Source: Chloroflexota bacterium
GTDB taxonomy: Bacteria > Chloroflexota > Anaerolineae > Anaerolineales > Villigracilaceae
Direction: 5' to 3'
DNA length: 64,000 bases
Assembly: GCA_016191845.1 (NCBI GenBank)
Contig: JACPVF010000003.1
Coordinates: 310,001-374,000, forward strand
Shown: positions 34,966 through 42,915 of the stretch, piece by piece
Numbering within the stretch: the first letter of the stretch is position 1
How the letters are laid out: every line of letters begins with the position of its first letter
The notes under the pieces: model-generated
What the model was told of the DNA's origin: nothing
The model's database searches: none
Seen by the model: the letters and a program-made list of their open reading frames with translations, nothing else
Made by a program: the position numbers and the translations under genes

Positions 34966-35775
34966 TTATCCGCCCAGATCCTGGCGGGAGAAGATGAGGA
35001 AGGTAACTCCACATGTGACGAGGAAAATAACACCGATGGACAGGATGGCCTGCGGCTCACTCATCCAATGCGGATCGAGGGTGGGTTGCGTGGCAGCGCG
35101 GTCGAGCGTGAAGTTTTGGGCTTGCAAGATCAGAGCCAGTTGCCCAGGCAGGAAACGGATCAAAGCGGGATAGCGGTCACTGAGCAGCAGGGCCAGCCGC
35201 TCGAGAATGTCCGCGTAGAAGATTATGGCGCCCGCGGCGAAGAGTGGTGAGCGGCTGAGCACGGCCAGCAACACGGTCAACGCGAGGTAGGGCAGTGCGC
35301 TCCACCAAGTGCGCAGGAAGGCTGGCAGCAAGGCAGCCACTTTGAGGTGCGCCACGTCCACGCCGCCGAAGAACAGCGTCCGTGAGAGGGCGGCCAGCCC
35401 CAGCGTAGTCAGCAGGGTGAATGCGATCATCAATGCGCCGAAGAGCAGGATAACCGTCAGCCGCGCGAGGAACAGGATGGGGCGAGGCAGGCCGCGGGTC
35501 AGCCAGAGTTGCAGAGTCCGCTCGGGGTAGTCGTAGGCCGCGATGACGGAGGCTGTCACGGCGTAGATGAGTCCGCTGATCCAGTTGTAAAGGGCCAGCC
35601 CATTGAGCAGGTCGCTTTCGAGGCCGCCTTCGATTGGAATGAATCCGTACTTGATCTGCGAGTGATGGACGAAGACGAACAGAGCCAGCAGCAGCGTGAG
35701 CGCGGCCAGCCCTGCCCACAGCGCGGGGTGTTTGACCGTCTTGCGGAGTTCGATGTTGACCTGGCGCAGGAACAT
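34966..35775 (-). CDS. ABC-2 type exporter permease
   Basis: 269 residues, start at 35775 (MFLRQVNIELRKTVKHPALW), three nt after the stop of the 34-residue peptide. Six hydrophobic segments; IAAYDYPERTLQLWLTRG is the typical ABC-2 segment, and RGLPRPILF follows. It ends 10 nt before the ATPase ATG. Both permeases end in RR/SRQD(L/V)GG, an indication that they are paralogues. Confidence 0.88.
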   Translation of the reverse strand: MFLRQVNIELRKTVKHPALWAGLAALTLLLALFVFVHHSQIKYGFIPIEGGLESDLLNGLALYNWISGLIYAVTASVIAAYDYPERTLQLWLTRGLPRPILFLARLTVILLFGALMIAFTLLTTLGLAALSRTLFFGGVDVAHLKVAALLPAFLRTWWSALPYLALTVLLAVLSRSPLFAAGAIIFYADILERLALLLSDRYPALIRFLPGQLALILQAQNFTLDRAATQPTLDPHWMSEPQAILSIGVIFLVTCGVTFLIFSRQDLGG

Positions 35776-35778
35776 GGA

Positions 35779-35883
35779 TTAATGCCCCACAACCAGTTCG
35801 TCCCGCAAGTTGTCAGTCACCAGCAGCGGACCGATACCGCCGAGGATGAAAAAGAGGGTGAGCAGGATGATGAAAAGGGTCAT
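35779..35883 (-). CDS. 34-residue single-helix membrane peptide, first gene of exporter operon
   Basis: ATG at 35883 with AAGGAG 9-14 nt upstream, and TAA at 35781-35779, three nt before the permease start. The peptide begins MTLFIILLTLFFILGGIGPL, a single membrane helix with Gly-Gly, and ends with a charged outer/inner tail (DNLRDELVVGH). It is too small for most gene finders. The strong ribosome-binding site and tight spacing indicate that it is translated. It may be a subunit or a regulator of the exporter or of the kinase. Confidence 0.65.
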   Translation of the reverse strand: MTLFIILLTLFFILGGIGPLLVTDNLRDELVVGH

Positions 35884-35924
35884 GGCAAGTCTCCTTGAAC
35901 GCCCCGAAGTATAGGAGGCTTGCC
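35884..35924 (-). promoter_or_regulatory. Exporter-operon promoter region with inverted repeat
   Basis: TATACT on the minus strand (35913-35908) lies 25 nt before the 34-residue peptide. Arms GGCAAG-T-CTCC (35884-35894) and GGAG-G-CTTGCC (35914-35924) flank it, 19 nt apart. The right-hand arm is upstream of the -10 and could be a binding site for the operon's own NarL-type regulator. No -35 match is convincing. Confidence 0.4.
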
Positions 35925-35974
35925 TGTTTTGCGGCTCAGCCGCAGGGAGGATTAATGGTCAGACCTTGGGTGGA

Positions 35975-36001
35975 AAAACGACCTGCCCATCTGGCCAGGT
36001 C
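35975..36001 (-). terminator. Terminator of the amylosucrase gene
   Basis: On the minus strand GACCTG/CAGGTC with a 10-nt loop is followed by GTTTTT. The left arm overlaps the last bases of the stop codon. A second hairpin, TGCGGCT/AGCCGCA (35930-35944), is downstream. Confidence 0.7.
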
Positions 36002-37946
36002 ATGCAATGGAAAAGACCATCAACTCCAACGGCGCGAGGATCAGGTCCTGCTGCAGAATGGGCTGGCTGATGCCATAGGCCACCTGCGCAGCCTGGCAAT
36101 GGTATTGTTGCAGGATGCGGGCAGGGATAACCTGTTCATGCTCGGAAAAGTTGGCGAAGACCACGGCGCGGTCGCCATCATGCACACGCTCGAACCCAAG
36201 CACGTGCTGATTCTCGGTCTCGATAATTTCCAACCTGCCGCCCGAGAAAGCATCGTGACCCTTGCGCAAGCGGATCAACGCCTGTAGATTGCGGTACACG
36301 CGGCCCTCCACGGTTTGCGGGTCGTTGCGTTTTTCATAGCGCCCCCAGTCTGCCTGCGGACGATGGACCCAACGGCTGTCGCGCGCGTGGGAGGGATTGT
36401 CACGGAAGCCGTAATCGTTCAGTGTGGCGATCTCGTCGCCGAGATACAACAGAGGGATTCCTCCCACCAGCAGGATCACACCGTGGATGAGCAGGATGCG
36501 GCGAATAGCCAGTTCCACTTCGGCGGGACCTTCCTCGTAGAGCGCCTTCTCCAGCCCGGCCAATGAGGCGCACGACCCGCTGATGCGGCAATCGCCCGTC
36601 TTGGGATTCTCCTGAAAGGGCAGGCCACGCGCAAAGCTGCCGGGGAAACGCCCGCGATAGAACTCGTTGAGAAAACGACGATGGTCACCGCCGTTGACGC
36701 CCAGATGCGCGGCATCTTCATCCGAGAAGGTCCAACCGATATCGTCGTGACAGCGCACATAGTTGACCCAAGCCGTCTCCGGGTGGATCTTGAAGCGGGT
36801 CGCCAGAGCCTGCGAGAGCAGCCGCACCTTGCGGGTGGCCAGCGAATTCCACAACAACGCCATGAGCAATGGATTGTACGAAAGCTGGCACTCGGCCGGG
36901 TCGATGTAGCGGGCCACCTCGTCGGGATGGACGATGGCCTCGGACTTGAACAACAGTGCGGGAGCCGAAATGCGCGCCACCGCATTGAAAGCCTGAATCA
37001 ACTTGTGCGCCTCAGGCAGGTTTTCGCAATTCGTCCCCAATTGTTTCCAGATGAAAGCCACCGCGTCCAGGCGGATGACTTCCACGCCTTGATTGGCCAG
37101 GAACAACATCTCGTCGGCCATGCGGTTGAAGACCGACGGGTTGGCGTAATTCAAGTCCCACTGGTAGCTGTGGAAGGTGGTCCACACCCAGCTGCCATCG
37201 GGCAGCCGCGAGAAGGATCCTGGGTGCTCGTCGGGGAAGATCTCGCGCAAGGTACGTTCGTATGCATCGGGCATGTCACGGTCGGGATAGATGCGATACA
37301 TCTCGCGGAAGTCATCCTCGCCTGTGCGGGCCTTCTGCGCCCAGATATGCTCGTCGGAGGTGTGATTGAAGACCAGGTCCACCACCAAGCTGATGCCCAC
37401 CGAGCGCAGATCACGCGCCAGTGAGGACAGTTGCTCCATCGTGCCGAGGCGTTCATCCACGACGCGGTAACTGCTCACCGCATAACCGCCGTCATTCTCG
37501 CCCTCGGGGGCCTTGAAGAGCGGCATCAGGTGCAGATAGGTCAGGCCCAATTCCTTGAAGTAAGGGATTTTGGAGCGCACCCCTTCCAGGTCGCCTGCAA
37601 ACAGGTCCACGTAGATCACACCGCCCAACATCTGATTCGACTGGAACCAGAGCGGGATCCGTTCCCGGGCCGAGTCCAATTCCCGCAGGTCGGCGGGGCG
37701 ACTCAACCAGGTCCGCGCCAACCGCAGAAACAAATCCTCGAGGTGATAAAAGAAATCGTAGCGACCGCCATACAACTCCAGGTATAGGCGGAATAACGCC
37801 GGGAAATGTGCCTGCAACCGCTGCTGGAATTGTTCCCAGCCGGGCGGATCGGCGGCGATCTCAGCCGACAGTGCAGCTTCGACGCGCGGCAGCAGGCGCG
37901 ACAACGTTCGTGATAACTCGCGAGGTTGGAGTGGGGTAGGTTCCAT
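36000..37946 (-). CDS. Amylosucrase (GH13_4)
   Basis: 648 residues from the ATG at 37946. GH13 conserved regions in order are VVDLVFNHTSDEH (I), VIRLDAVAFIWKQLG with the nucleophile Asp (II, about 293), ALLFKSEAIVHP with the acid/base Glu (III, about 333) and RCHDDIGWTF (IV, about 400). The long HDD-IGW and the RISGSCASLAGLE segment match amylosucrases, which make alpha-1,4-glucan from sucrose with release of fructose. An all-helical N-terminal domain (about 1-100) is also typical. It follows the broken GH32 gene by 22 nt. No good Shine-Dalgarno sequence is visible. Confidence 0.9.
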   Translation of the reverse strand: MEPTPLQPRELSRTLSRLLPRVEAALSAEIAADPPGWEQFQQRLQAHFPALFRLYLELYGGRYDFFYHLEDLFLRLARTWLSRPADLRELDSARERIPLWFQSNQMLGGVIYVDLFAGDLEGVRSKIPYFKELGLTYLHLMPLFKAPEGENDGGYAVSSYRVVDERLGTMEQLSSLARDLRSVGISLVVDLVFNHTSDEHIWAQKARTGEDDFREMYRIYPDRDMPDAYERTLREIFPDEHPGSFSRLPDGSWVWTTFHSYQWDLNYANPSVFNRMADEMLFLANQGVEVIRLDAVAFIWKQLGTNCENLPEAHKLIQAFNAVARISAPALLFKSEAIVHPDEVARYIDPAECQLSYNPLLMALLWNSLATRKVRLLSQALATRFKIHPETAWVNYVRCHDDIGWTFSDEDAAHLGVNGGDHRRFLNEFYRGRFPGSFARGLPFQENPKTGDCRISGSCASLAGLEKALYEEGPAEVELAIRRILLIHGVILLVGGIPLLYLGDEIATLNDYGFRDNPSHARDSRWVHRPQADWGRYEKRNDPQTVEGRVYRNLQALIRLRKGHDAFSGGRLEIIETENQHVLGFERVHDGDRAVVFANFSEHEQVIPARILQQYHCQAAQVAYGISQPILQQDLILAPLELMVFSIA

Positions 37947-37968
37947 AAAATACCAGGAAAGAAGAAAC

Positions 37969-39369
37969 TCAGCTGAGGGAGTACAACTCAAGCTGGCGAA
38001 TGTGCAACGAACCGCCTTCGACAAACAGGTCCAGGCTCTGACTTTCGGGAGCGGGGAAGATGCCCTCGGTCAACGTCACGCGGCCGTGACCCGCAAACAC
38101 CTCCACAGATGAACTATCGAGGAGGATGCGCAGGTTCGCCTCCGCCTCATCCATTGGCAATGGCGCAGAATGGACCGCGGCAAACTCATCGGCAAAACTC
38201 ACCTGTCCCGAATGAGTACGGTCCACGCTGAGAGTGCACGCCGCCATGTCACACACGATGACGGTGGCTTCATCCGCGCCGACCCGCACGCGGAAACCGA
38301 AGCGCGTGACCGACGAATCAGGCGACAGGTCGGCGAGGATTTCCAGACAATCGCCGTGCATCCCCGTCAATAGATTTTCGCCGGGACCGATTGCCTGGTC
38401 CCGCCAGTGGAGATGTTCGCCACGACGGGCCTCGATCTCACGAACTGGCTGCTGGGCCAGGTGGATGCCCTGCTCTGTTACGACAAGGGTCAATTCGCGC
38501 GGCAGGCTGAACATGCCGCGCCAGGCTTCGGCAGGGATCATGTTCGCGTAACGCCAGTTGTTCATCCAGCCCAGCATCACGCGGCGGTCATACGGCTCCT
38601 CATTCCAAGATTGCGGCGCATAGAAGTCTGAACCATAATCCATCCATAAAATGGTCTCGGGCGGATTCTCGGAAGTGAAAGTAGAACCGTCAAACTGCCC
38701 GATGAAATATTGGGTGCCTGAACCGCCCGCAGGTCCGCCGCTGCCAACCCCCACGGTCAACACCCAGCGGGTCTCGGGACCGCCGTCCACGGGGAGCGGG
38801 AACAGATCAGGCGTCTCCCAGACCCCTTCCAGAGAACCGCATCGGCCGAATTCACCAGAGGGAGACCACGCTTTGAGGTCGGGTGAAACAAAGAAGCGGA
38901 TCACATCTCCCGCTGCCAGGCACATCACCTAATGATCCACATGCCAGAAGACCCTGGGGTCGCGGAAGTCCTTCACGGCGGGCGGAGGTGTGAGAACCGG
39001 GTTCCCCTCGTATTTCCTCCACGTGCGGCCATGGTCAAGGCTGAAGGCCAGGTGTTGAGCCTCCCTGCCCGGCTGGTGATGGGTGAAGATCGCGACCAGG
39101 GTCTGCGCGCCGAACCCAGCCGTATCATGCCAGTCCACCACAGCGCTGCCAGAGTAGATCATGCCGATCTCGTCGGGATACAGTGCGATGGGCAGATGTT
39201 GCCAACGGAGCAGGTCGCGGCTGACGGCGTGTCCCCAATGCATGGGGCCCCAGATAATGTCGTTAGGATTGTGCTGATAGAACAGGTGATATTCGCCGTC
39301 GAAATAGACCAGACCGTTGGGGTCGTTCAACCAACCGTCTGATGGCGTGAAGTGGAAGCGGGGTCTCAT
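37969..39369 (-). pseudogene. GH32 beta-fructosidase (sucrose hydrolase), interrupted by in-frame TAG
   Basis: Reading from ATG at 39369, the frame has WLNDPNG with the nucleophile Asp, HWGHAVSRDLLRWQHLPIAL, and FRDPRVFWHVDH, then TAG at 38931-38929. Translation then continues in the same frame for 320 codons with VMCLAAGD, WETPDLFPLP (the acid/base Glu) and the C-terminal beta-sandwich. No frameshift is present. In relatives the residue before VM is Trp (TGG), so one G-to-A change explains the stop. The rest of the gene is intact, implying a recent mutation, a sequence error, or suppression. Confidence 0.9.
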
Positions 39370-39410
39370 ATAAAACCGTGTCTTCTATCAAAGATGTATG
39401 AGTATATAGA

Positions 39411-39436
39411 AAGTGGACTGGTTGCCCAGTCCACTT
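39411..39436 (-). repeat. Hairpin between permease and GH32 genes
   Basis: AAGTGGACTGG and CCAGTCCACTT around a 4-nt loop. No T-run of note on the minus strand. TATACT reads on the minus strand at 39406-39401 and could be a -10 box for the GH32 gene, though no -35 supports it. Confidence 0.55.
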
Positions 39437-39450
39437 CTCCCGTTGCAAGG

Positions 39451-40320
39451 TTAACCTTTGACTGAGCCTGCCAACAACCCGCGCACAAAATAGCGCTGCA
39501 AGCCAAAGAACACGAGCAGTGGAATAATCAGAGAGATGAATGAACCTGCCGCCACATCCCGCCAGCCCTGGCCGTATTGGCCAAGCAATCGCAACAGGCG
39601 ATAGGTCATCACCGCCTTCTGTTCGCCAACAAAGACAAAGGCGATCAGATAATCGTTCCAGACCCACAGGAACTGGAAGATCGCAAAGGAAGCGAGAGCC
39701 GGAACGGACATCGGCAGGATCAGTTGCCAGAAGATCTGGTAATTACTGGCGCCGTCCACTCTGGCCGCCTCGATCAATTCCTTGGGCAGGGTCATCATGT
39801 AATTTCGGAAAATATAGATTGCCAGCGGCATCGCAAAAGCACTGTGAACAACCCAGGCGCTGGCATACGTACCGGTCAGAGGAATGTGGAATGCCTTTTG
39901 AAACGCGACCATGCCTCTGAGCACCGGGATCAACGAAGACTGCAGAGGTATCACCATCAGGGCGACCAGCATGGCAAAAAAGAATTCTTTGCCTTTGAAG
40001 TTCAGGAATGTGAATGCGTAGGCGGCATTGGCCGCGATCATGAGAGGGAGGATGGTCGCCGGTACGGTCACCGCAATGGTGTTGATCAGGGATGCCAACA
40101 TGCCGCTGTCGAGCGAATTTTGATAGGCATCGAGAGTCCAAACCGTGCTGAGCGGATTGAACAACGCCTCCCACCATGGAGAAATTTCGGCGACCGAACT
40201 CGGTCTGAGCGATGTGATGAGCAGGCCAAGCGTGGGCATGGACCACAATACAACCAGGACCAGCATCCCAAGAGCGCTGCCCAACTTTTGATCTCTAAGA
40301 ATATGCGTTATTCTATTCAT
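39451..40320 (-). CDS. Carbohydrate ABC transporter permease (MalG type)
   Basis: 290 residues from the ATG at 40320, with AGGAGG at ideal distance. Six hydrophobic segments. The EAA loop reads ELIEAARVDGASNYQIFWQLILPM, seen here as KELIEAARVDGAS and NYQIFWQLILP; this contacts the ATPase. The start overlaps the stop of the upstream permease (ATGA). No ATPase (MsmX type) is encoded here, so a shared ATPase elsewhere is likely, as in many sugar systems. Confidence 0.92.
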   Translation of the reverse strand: MNRITHILRDQKLGSALGMLVLVVLWSMPTLGLLITSLRPSSVAEISPWWEALFNPLSTVWTLDAYQNSLDSGMLASLINTIAVTVPATILPLMIAANAAYAFTFLNFKGKEFFFAMLVALMVIPLQSSLIPVLRGMVAFQKAFHIPLTGTYASAWVVHSAFAMPLAIYIFRNYMMTLPKELIEAARVDGASNYQIFWQLILPMSVPALASFAIFQFLWVWNDYLIAFVFVGEQKAVMTYRLLRLLGQYGQGWRDVAAGSFISLIIPLLVFFGLQRYFVRGLLAGSVKG

Positions 40321-41297
40321 CGCAGAGCCTCCTGATGTCGCGCAGTTTGAATTTGCAGCCACATGAGCGGCATGATCAATATCACCAATATTGTCACAAC
40401 AGCGGAAGCGGGTCCGATGTTGGAGTTTTCGAAGAATTGCTTGTACCATTCAAAGGCCAGCACGCTGGTATTGAAATTGCCGCGGGTCATGGCCAGCACA
40501 ATGTCGAAGATCTTCATCACCAAGATCAAGACCGTGACAAAGACCGACATCACCGTCCCCCAAACCTGTGGCAGAATGATGTTGAAGAAGACTTGCCACG
40601 GGCTTGCGCCGTCCAACTGGGCGGCCTCGATGGTCTCTTCCGGCACAGCTTTGATCGCGGAAGAAATGACGACCATGGAGTAACCCACCTGTAGCCATAC
40701 GATCACAGCCATGAGCAAAAATGAATTCAGGCGTCCCTGGTCCATCATGAGCCAGGGCTGTGTCTGCAATCCAAGCGTCTTGACTACTGCGTTCAATAGA
40801 CCGACTTCCGGCCGTCCCGGCGCCACATAGGCATAGAAATAAGACCAGATCGTCGAGGCCGCGACAAAACTGATCGCCATCGGCATGAAAATCAGGGATT
40901 TGAATATGCTCTCGAGTCTTGGCCCCACCTGATTGGAAAGGGCCGCAGAGGCGGTGCCAAACGCGACCGTCACAGCCGGCACCACCAGCACCCACAAGAA
41001 GTTATTCAGTAGAATTTGCAGGAAACGGATGTCGGTAAACAGATCGACATAATTTTTGAGGCCGACCCATTCCTTGGCTCCATCATCCATAAAAGACCAG
41101 ACCACAGTCTGAAATAACGGTGCAACCAGCACCATGATTACCAGCACTGCGGCAGGCGTCAAAAAGGATAGCCAATCGCTTTTCAGACGAACACGTTCCG
41201 GGAGCAGGGAGATGATGAAGTTAAGCAGCCAATACAATCCGTAACTGGCCGCTACTCCAATCACAATGGCAACCAGACCGAATAAGATGTCGCTCAT
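40317..41297 (-). CDS. Carbohydrate ABC transporter permease (MalF type)
   Basis: 326 residues. An N-terminal pair of helices precedes the ABC fold, as in MalF-type permeases. The EAA motif reads ETIEAAQLDGASPWQVFFNIILP. FMPMAISFVAASTIWSYFYAY is a typical mid helix. It follows the binding-protein gene and a strong hairpin, and overlaps the next permease by four bases. Together with the solute-binding protein it imports a sugar, probably sucrose or raffinose-type given the neighbours. Confidence 0.92.
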   Translation of the reverse strand: MSDILFGLVAIVIGVAASYGLYWLLNFIISLLPERVRLKSDWLSFLTPAAVLVIMVLVAPLFQTVVWSFMDDGAKEWVGLKNYVDLFTDIRFLQILLNNFLWVLVVPAVTVAFGTASAALSNQVGPRLESIFKSLIFMPMAISFVAASTIWSYFYAYVAPGRPEVGLLNAVVKTLGLQTQPWLMMDQGRLNSFLLMAVIVWLQVGYSMVVISSAIKAVPEETIEAAQLDGASPWQVFFNIILPQVWGTVMSVFVTVLILVMKIFDIVLAMTRGNFNTSVLAFEWYKQFFENSNIGPASAVVTILVILIMPLMWLQIQTARHQEALR

Positions 41298-41340
41298 ATC
41301 TCAACCTCCGTGTGCTTGGTCTTTGTTGGGTCTGCTAAAG

Positions 41341-41374
41341 AAGGTGGCACCGGCTTTGGCCGGTGCCACCTTTT
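41341..41374. repeat. Strong hairpin after the solute-binding protein gene
   Basis: A 14-bp perfect stem (AAGGTGGCACCGGC/GCCGGTGCCACCTT) with loop TTTG. On the minus strand it stands 13 nt after the binding-protein stop. Such hairpins often keep binding-protein mRNA more abundant than permease mRNA. Confidence 0.75.
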
Positions 41375-41386
41375 CCTGTTTATGAA

Positions 41387-42703
41387 TTATGGATACTTGC
41401 TGTCGATGCGCGCGGCAGCGTCGGCCCAAGTGACACGGCCTGCGACGAAGTCAGTGCCGGCCGCCCAGAACTCAGCGTTGACTTCAGCCGGCATCTGGTC
41501 AGAGCCATCGAAACCGAACACGGCGGCGTTGGCCATGGCAGCACCGATCTTCCGCTGCATCTCATTCGGATAGAGCGAGAGGTCGAAGGTCTTGTGCGGG
41601 GAAATGTCACCGGTAGCGACCTGATACTTCAGAACATCCGGGCTGAAGATATAGGCGGCAACCTTGGCAACATCCTGGTCGACATGGCCCTTAAAGACGG
41701 CTGCGATATCGCCACCGCCGATGACGCCAGCCTGACCGCCGTCAGGAGCGGGCAGCGGGAACACATCCAGGTGGGTGTAGTCTCCGGCAGCGATCTCAGC
41801 CTGGATATCCTCGGGCATGAAGGCGGTGATGAACGAGCCCTGGCGCAGCAGGAAGCACTGGCCGTTATCCTTGCCGTCCGCAAACAAAGGAGCGGTGTCC
41901 TGGAAGGAGTCGGTCGCCATCGCAATGCCGCCGCCATTGACCTGGCCGTCGGCCAGCAGATGCTTGGATACTTCGTCCACAGCCTTGGTCACTTCGGGGG
42001 AGGCAAAATCGACCTCACCGGCAATCCACTTGGCGTACGCATCGGGACCGTTGTAATCGAGCACATACTGTTCGACCCAGTCAGTGAAGGGCCAGCCGGT
42101 CGCGCTACCAGACTCGATGCCTGCGCACCACGGGTAGCCAGCGCCGTCAGCCTTGATCTTCTCTTCGAGGGCAGCCAGTTCCGCAGCATTGGTCGGCACG
42201 GTATAGCCGTGAGCCTTGAAAGCGGACGGGTTGTAGAAGACCAGGGATTTCATGTTGGCGGAAACAGGCAGGCCATAGATCTTGCCATCGACCACCGCCA
42301 GTTTATCCCAACCAGGCACCAGAGTGGACTGCGGGACGCTGACGTCAATGACCTGATCGAGCGGGACGAGACGATCGGCCAGGGCCTTCAAACCACCCGG
42401 CTGGGGCCACATGGCGATGTCAGGCTCCTGCCCGGCTTCGATCTTCACCTTGATGTCGGTGTCGAAGCTGGCGAGGGAAGTGAACGTGATCTCGATGCCG
42501 TTGGCTTTGCCGAACTCGGTCAGCGCCTTCTGGAAGGCAGCGCCTTGCGCTTCGCCATAGCCGCCATAGATTATGACTTTGCCGTCACCGGCAGGGATTT
42601 CGTTGGAAGAGGCGGCCGGGGTGGCGGCTGTACCACCACAAGCCGAGAGCAGCATGGCTGCCATGAGCACAAGCGAGACCAATTGCCAGAAACTTCGTTT
42701 CAT
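41387..42703 (-). CDS. Extracellular sugar-binding protein (ABC importer)
   Basis: 438 residues from the ATG at 42703, preceded by AAGGAG. The signal MKRSFWQLVSLVLMAAMLLSAC ends in a lipobox Cys. The mature chain is a family-1 solute-binding fold with IIYGGYGEAQGAAFQKALTEFG at the front, and YPWCAGIESGSATGWPFTDW and APLFADGKDNGQCFLLRQGSF later. These resemble alpha-glucoside and oligosaccharide binders. It is the first gene of the importer operon and has its own promoter with LacI operators. The ligand is inferred from the neighbours. Confidence 0.9.
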   Translation of the reverse strand: MKRSFWQLVSLVLMAAMLLSACGGTAATPAASSNEIPAGDGKVIIYGGYGEAQGAAFQKALTEFGKANGIEITFTSLASFDTDIKVKIEAGQEPDIAMWPQPGGLKALADRLVPLDQVIDVSVPQSTLVPGWDKLAVVDGKIYGLPVSANMKSLVFYNPSAFKAHGYTVPTNAAELAALEEKIKADGAGYPWCAGIESGSATGWPFTDWVEQYVLDYNGPDAYAKWIAGEVDFASPEVTKAVDEVSKHLLADGQVNGGGIAMATDSFQDTAPLFADGKDNGQCFLLRQGSFITAFMPEDIQAEIAAGDYTHLDVFPLPAPDGGQAGVIGGGDIAAVFKGHVDQDVAKVAAYIFSPDVLKYQVATGDISPHKTFDLSLYPNEMQRKIGAAMANAAVFGFDGSDQMPAEVNAEFWAAGTDFVAGRVTWADAAARIDSKYP

Positions 42704-42814
42704 TTCTATTCTCCTTCTTGAGTTTGGGTGAAAGTAGAACAAACGCGGCAAGGATCTATTTTTTTGTGGCGGCACCTCCAATTATAGAATAATCTCGGTG
42801 ATAATAGCTATCTA

Positions 42815-42826
42815 AAAAGCGCTTTT
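42815..42826. promoter_or_regulatory. LacI-type operator O2 (AAAAGCGCTTTT)
   Basis: A perfect 12-bp palindrome with central CG, the hallmark of LacI/GalR operators, one base from the neighbouring operator and 26 nt downstream of the -10 box. Confidence 0.7.
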
Positions 42827-42827
42827 G

Positions 42828-42841
42828 TGAAAGCACTTTCA
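42828..42841. promoter_or_regulatory. LacI-type operator O1 (TGAAAGCACTTTCA) at the importer start site
   Basis: Six-base arms TGAAAG and CTTTCA. The identical 14-mer occurs in the lacI promoter at 46075-46088. On the minus strand it begins where transcription should begin (about 42841). A third half-site, GAAAGTGC, is in the promoter spacer. Confidence 0.85.
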
Positions 42842-42847
42842 TAAATC

Positions 42848-42876
42848 AGTATAGCACTTTCGAAAACGAGAGTCAA
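42848..42876 (-). promoter_or_regulatory. Sigma-70-type promoter of the sugar importer operon
   Basis: On the minus strand TTGACT (42876-42871), 17 nt, TATACT (42853-42848). The operator pair follows at once, a repression layout. Confidence 0.8.
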
Positions 42877-42908
42877 GAGGCAGTTCCCGAAATGCTGGAA
42901 ACTGCCTC
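42877..42908. terminator. Hairpin after GH36, abutting the importer -35 box
   Basis: GAGGCAGTT and AACTGCCTC with a 14-nt loop. On the minus strand the stem runs directly into TTGACT. A T-run exists only on the plus strand. It may insulate the importer promoter from GH36 transcription. Confidence 0.6.
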
Positions 42909-42915
42909 TTTTGGT

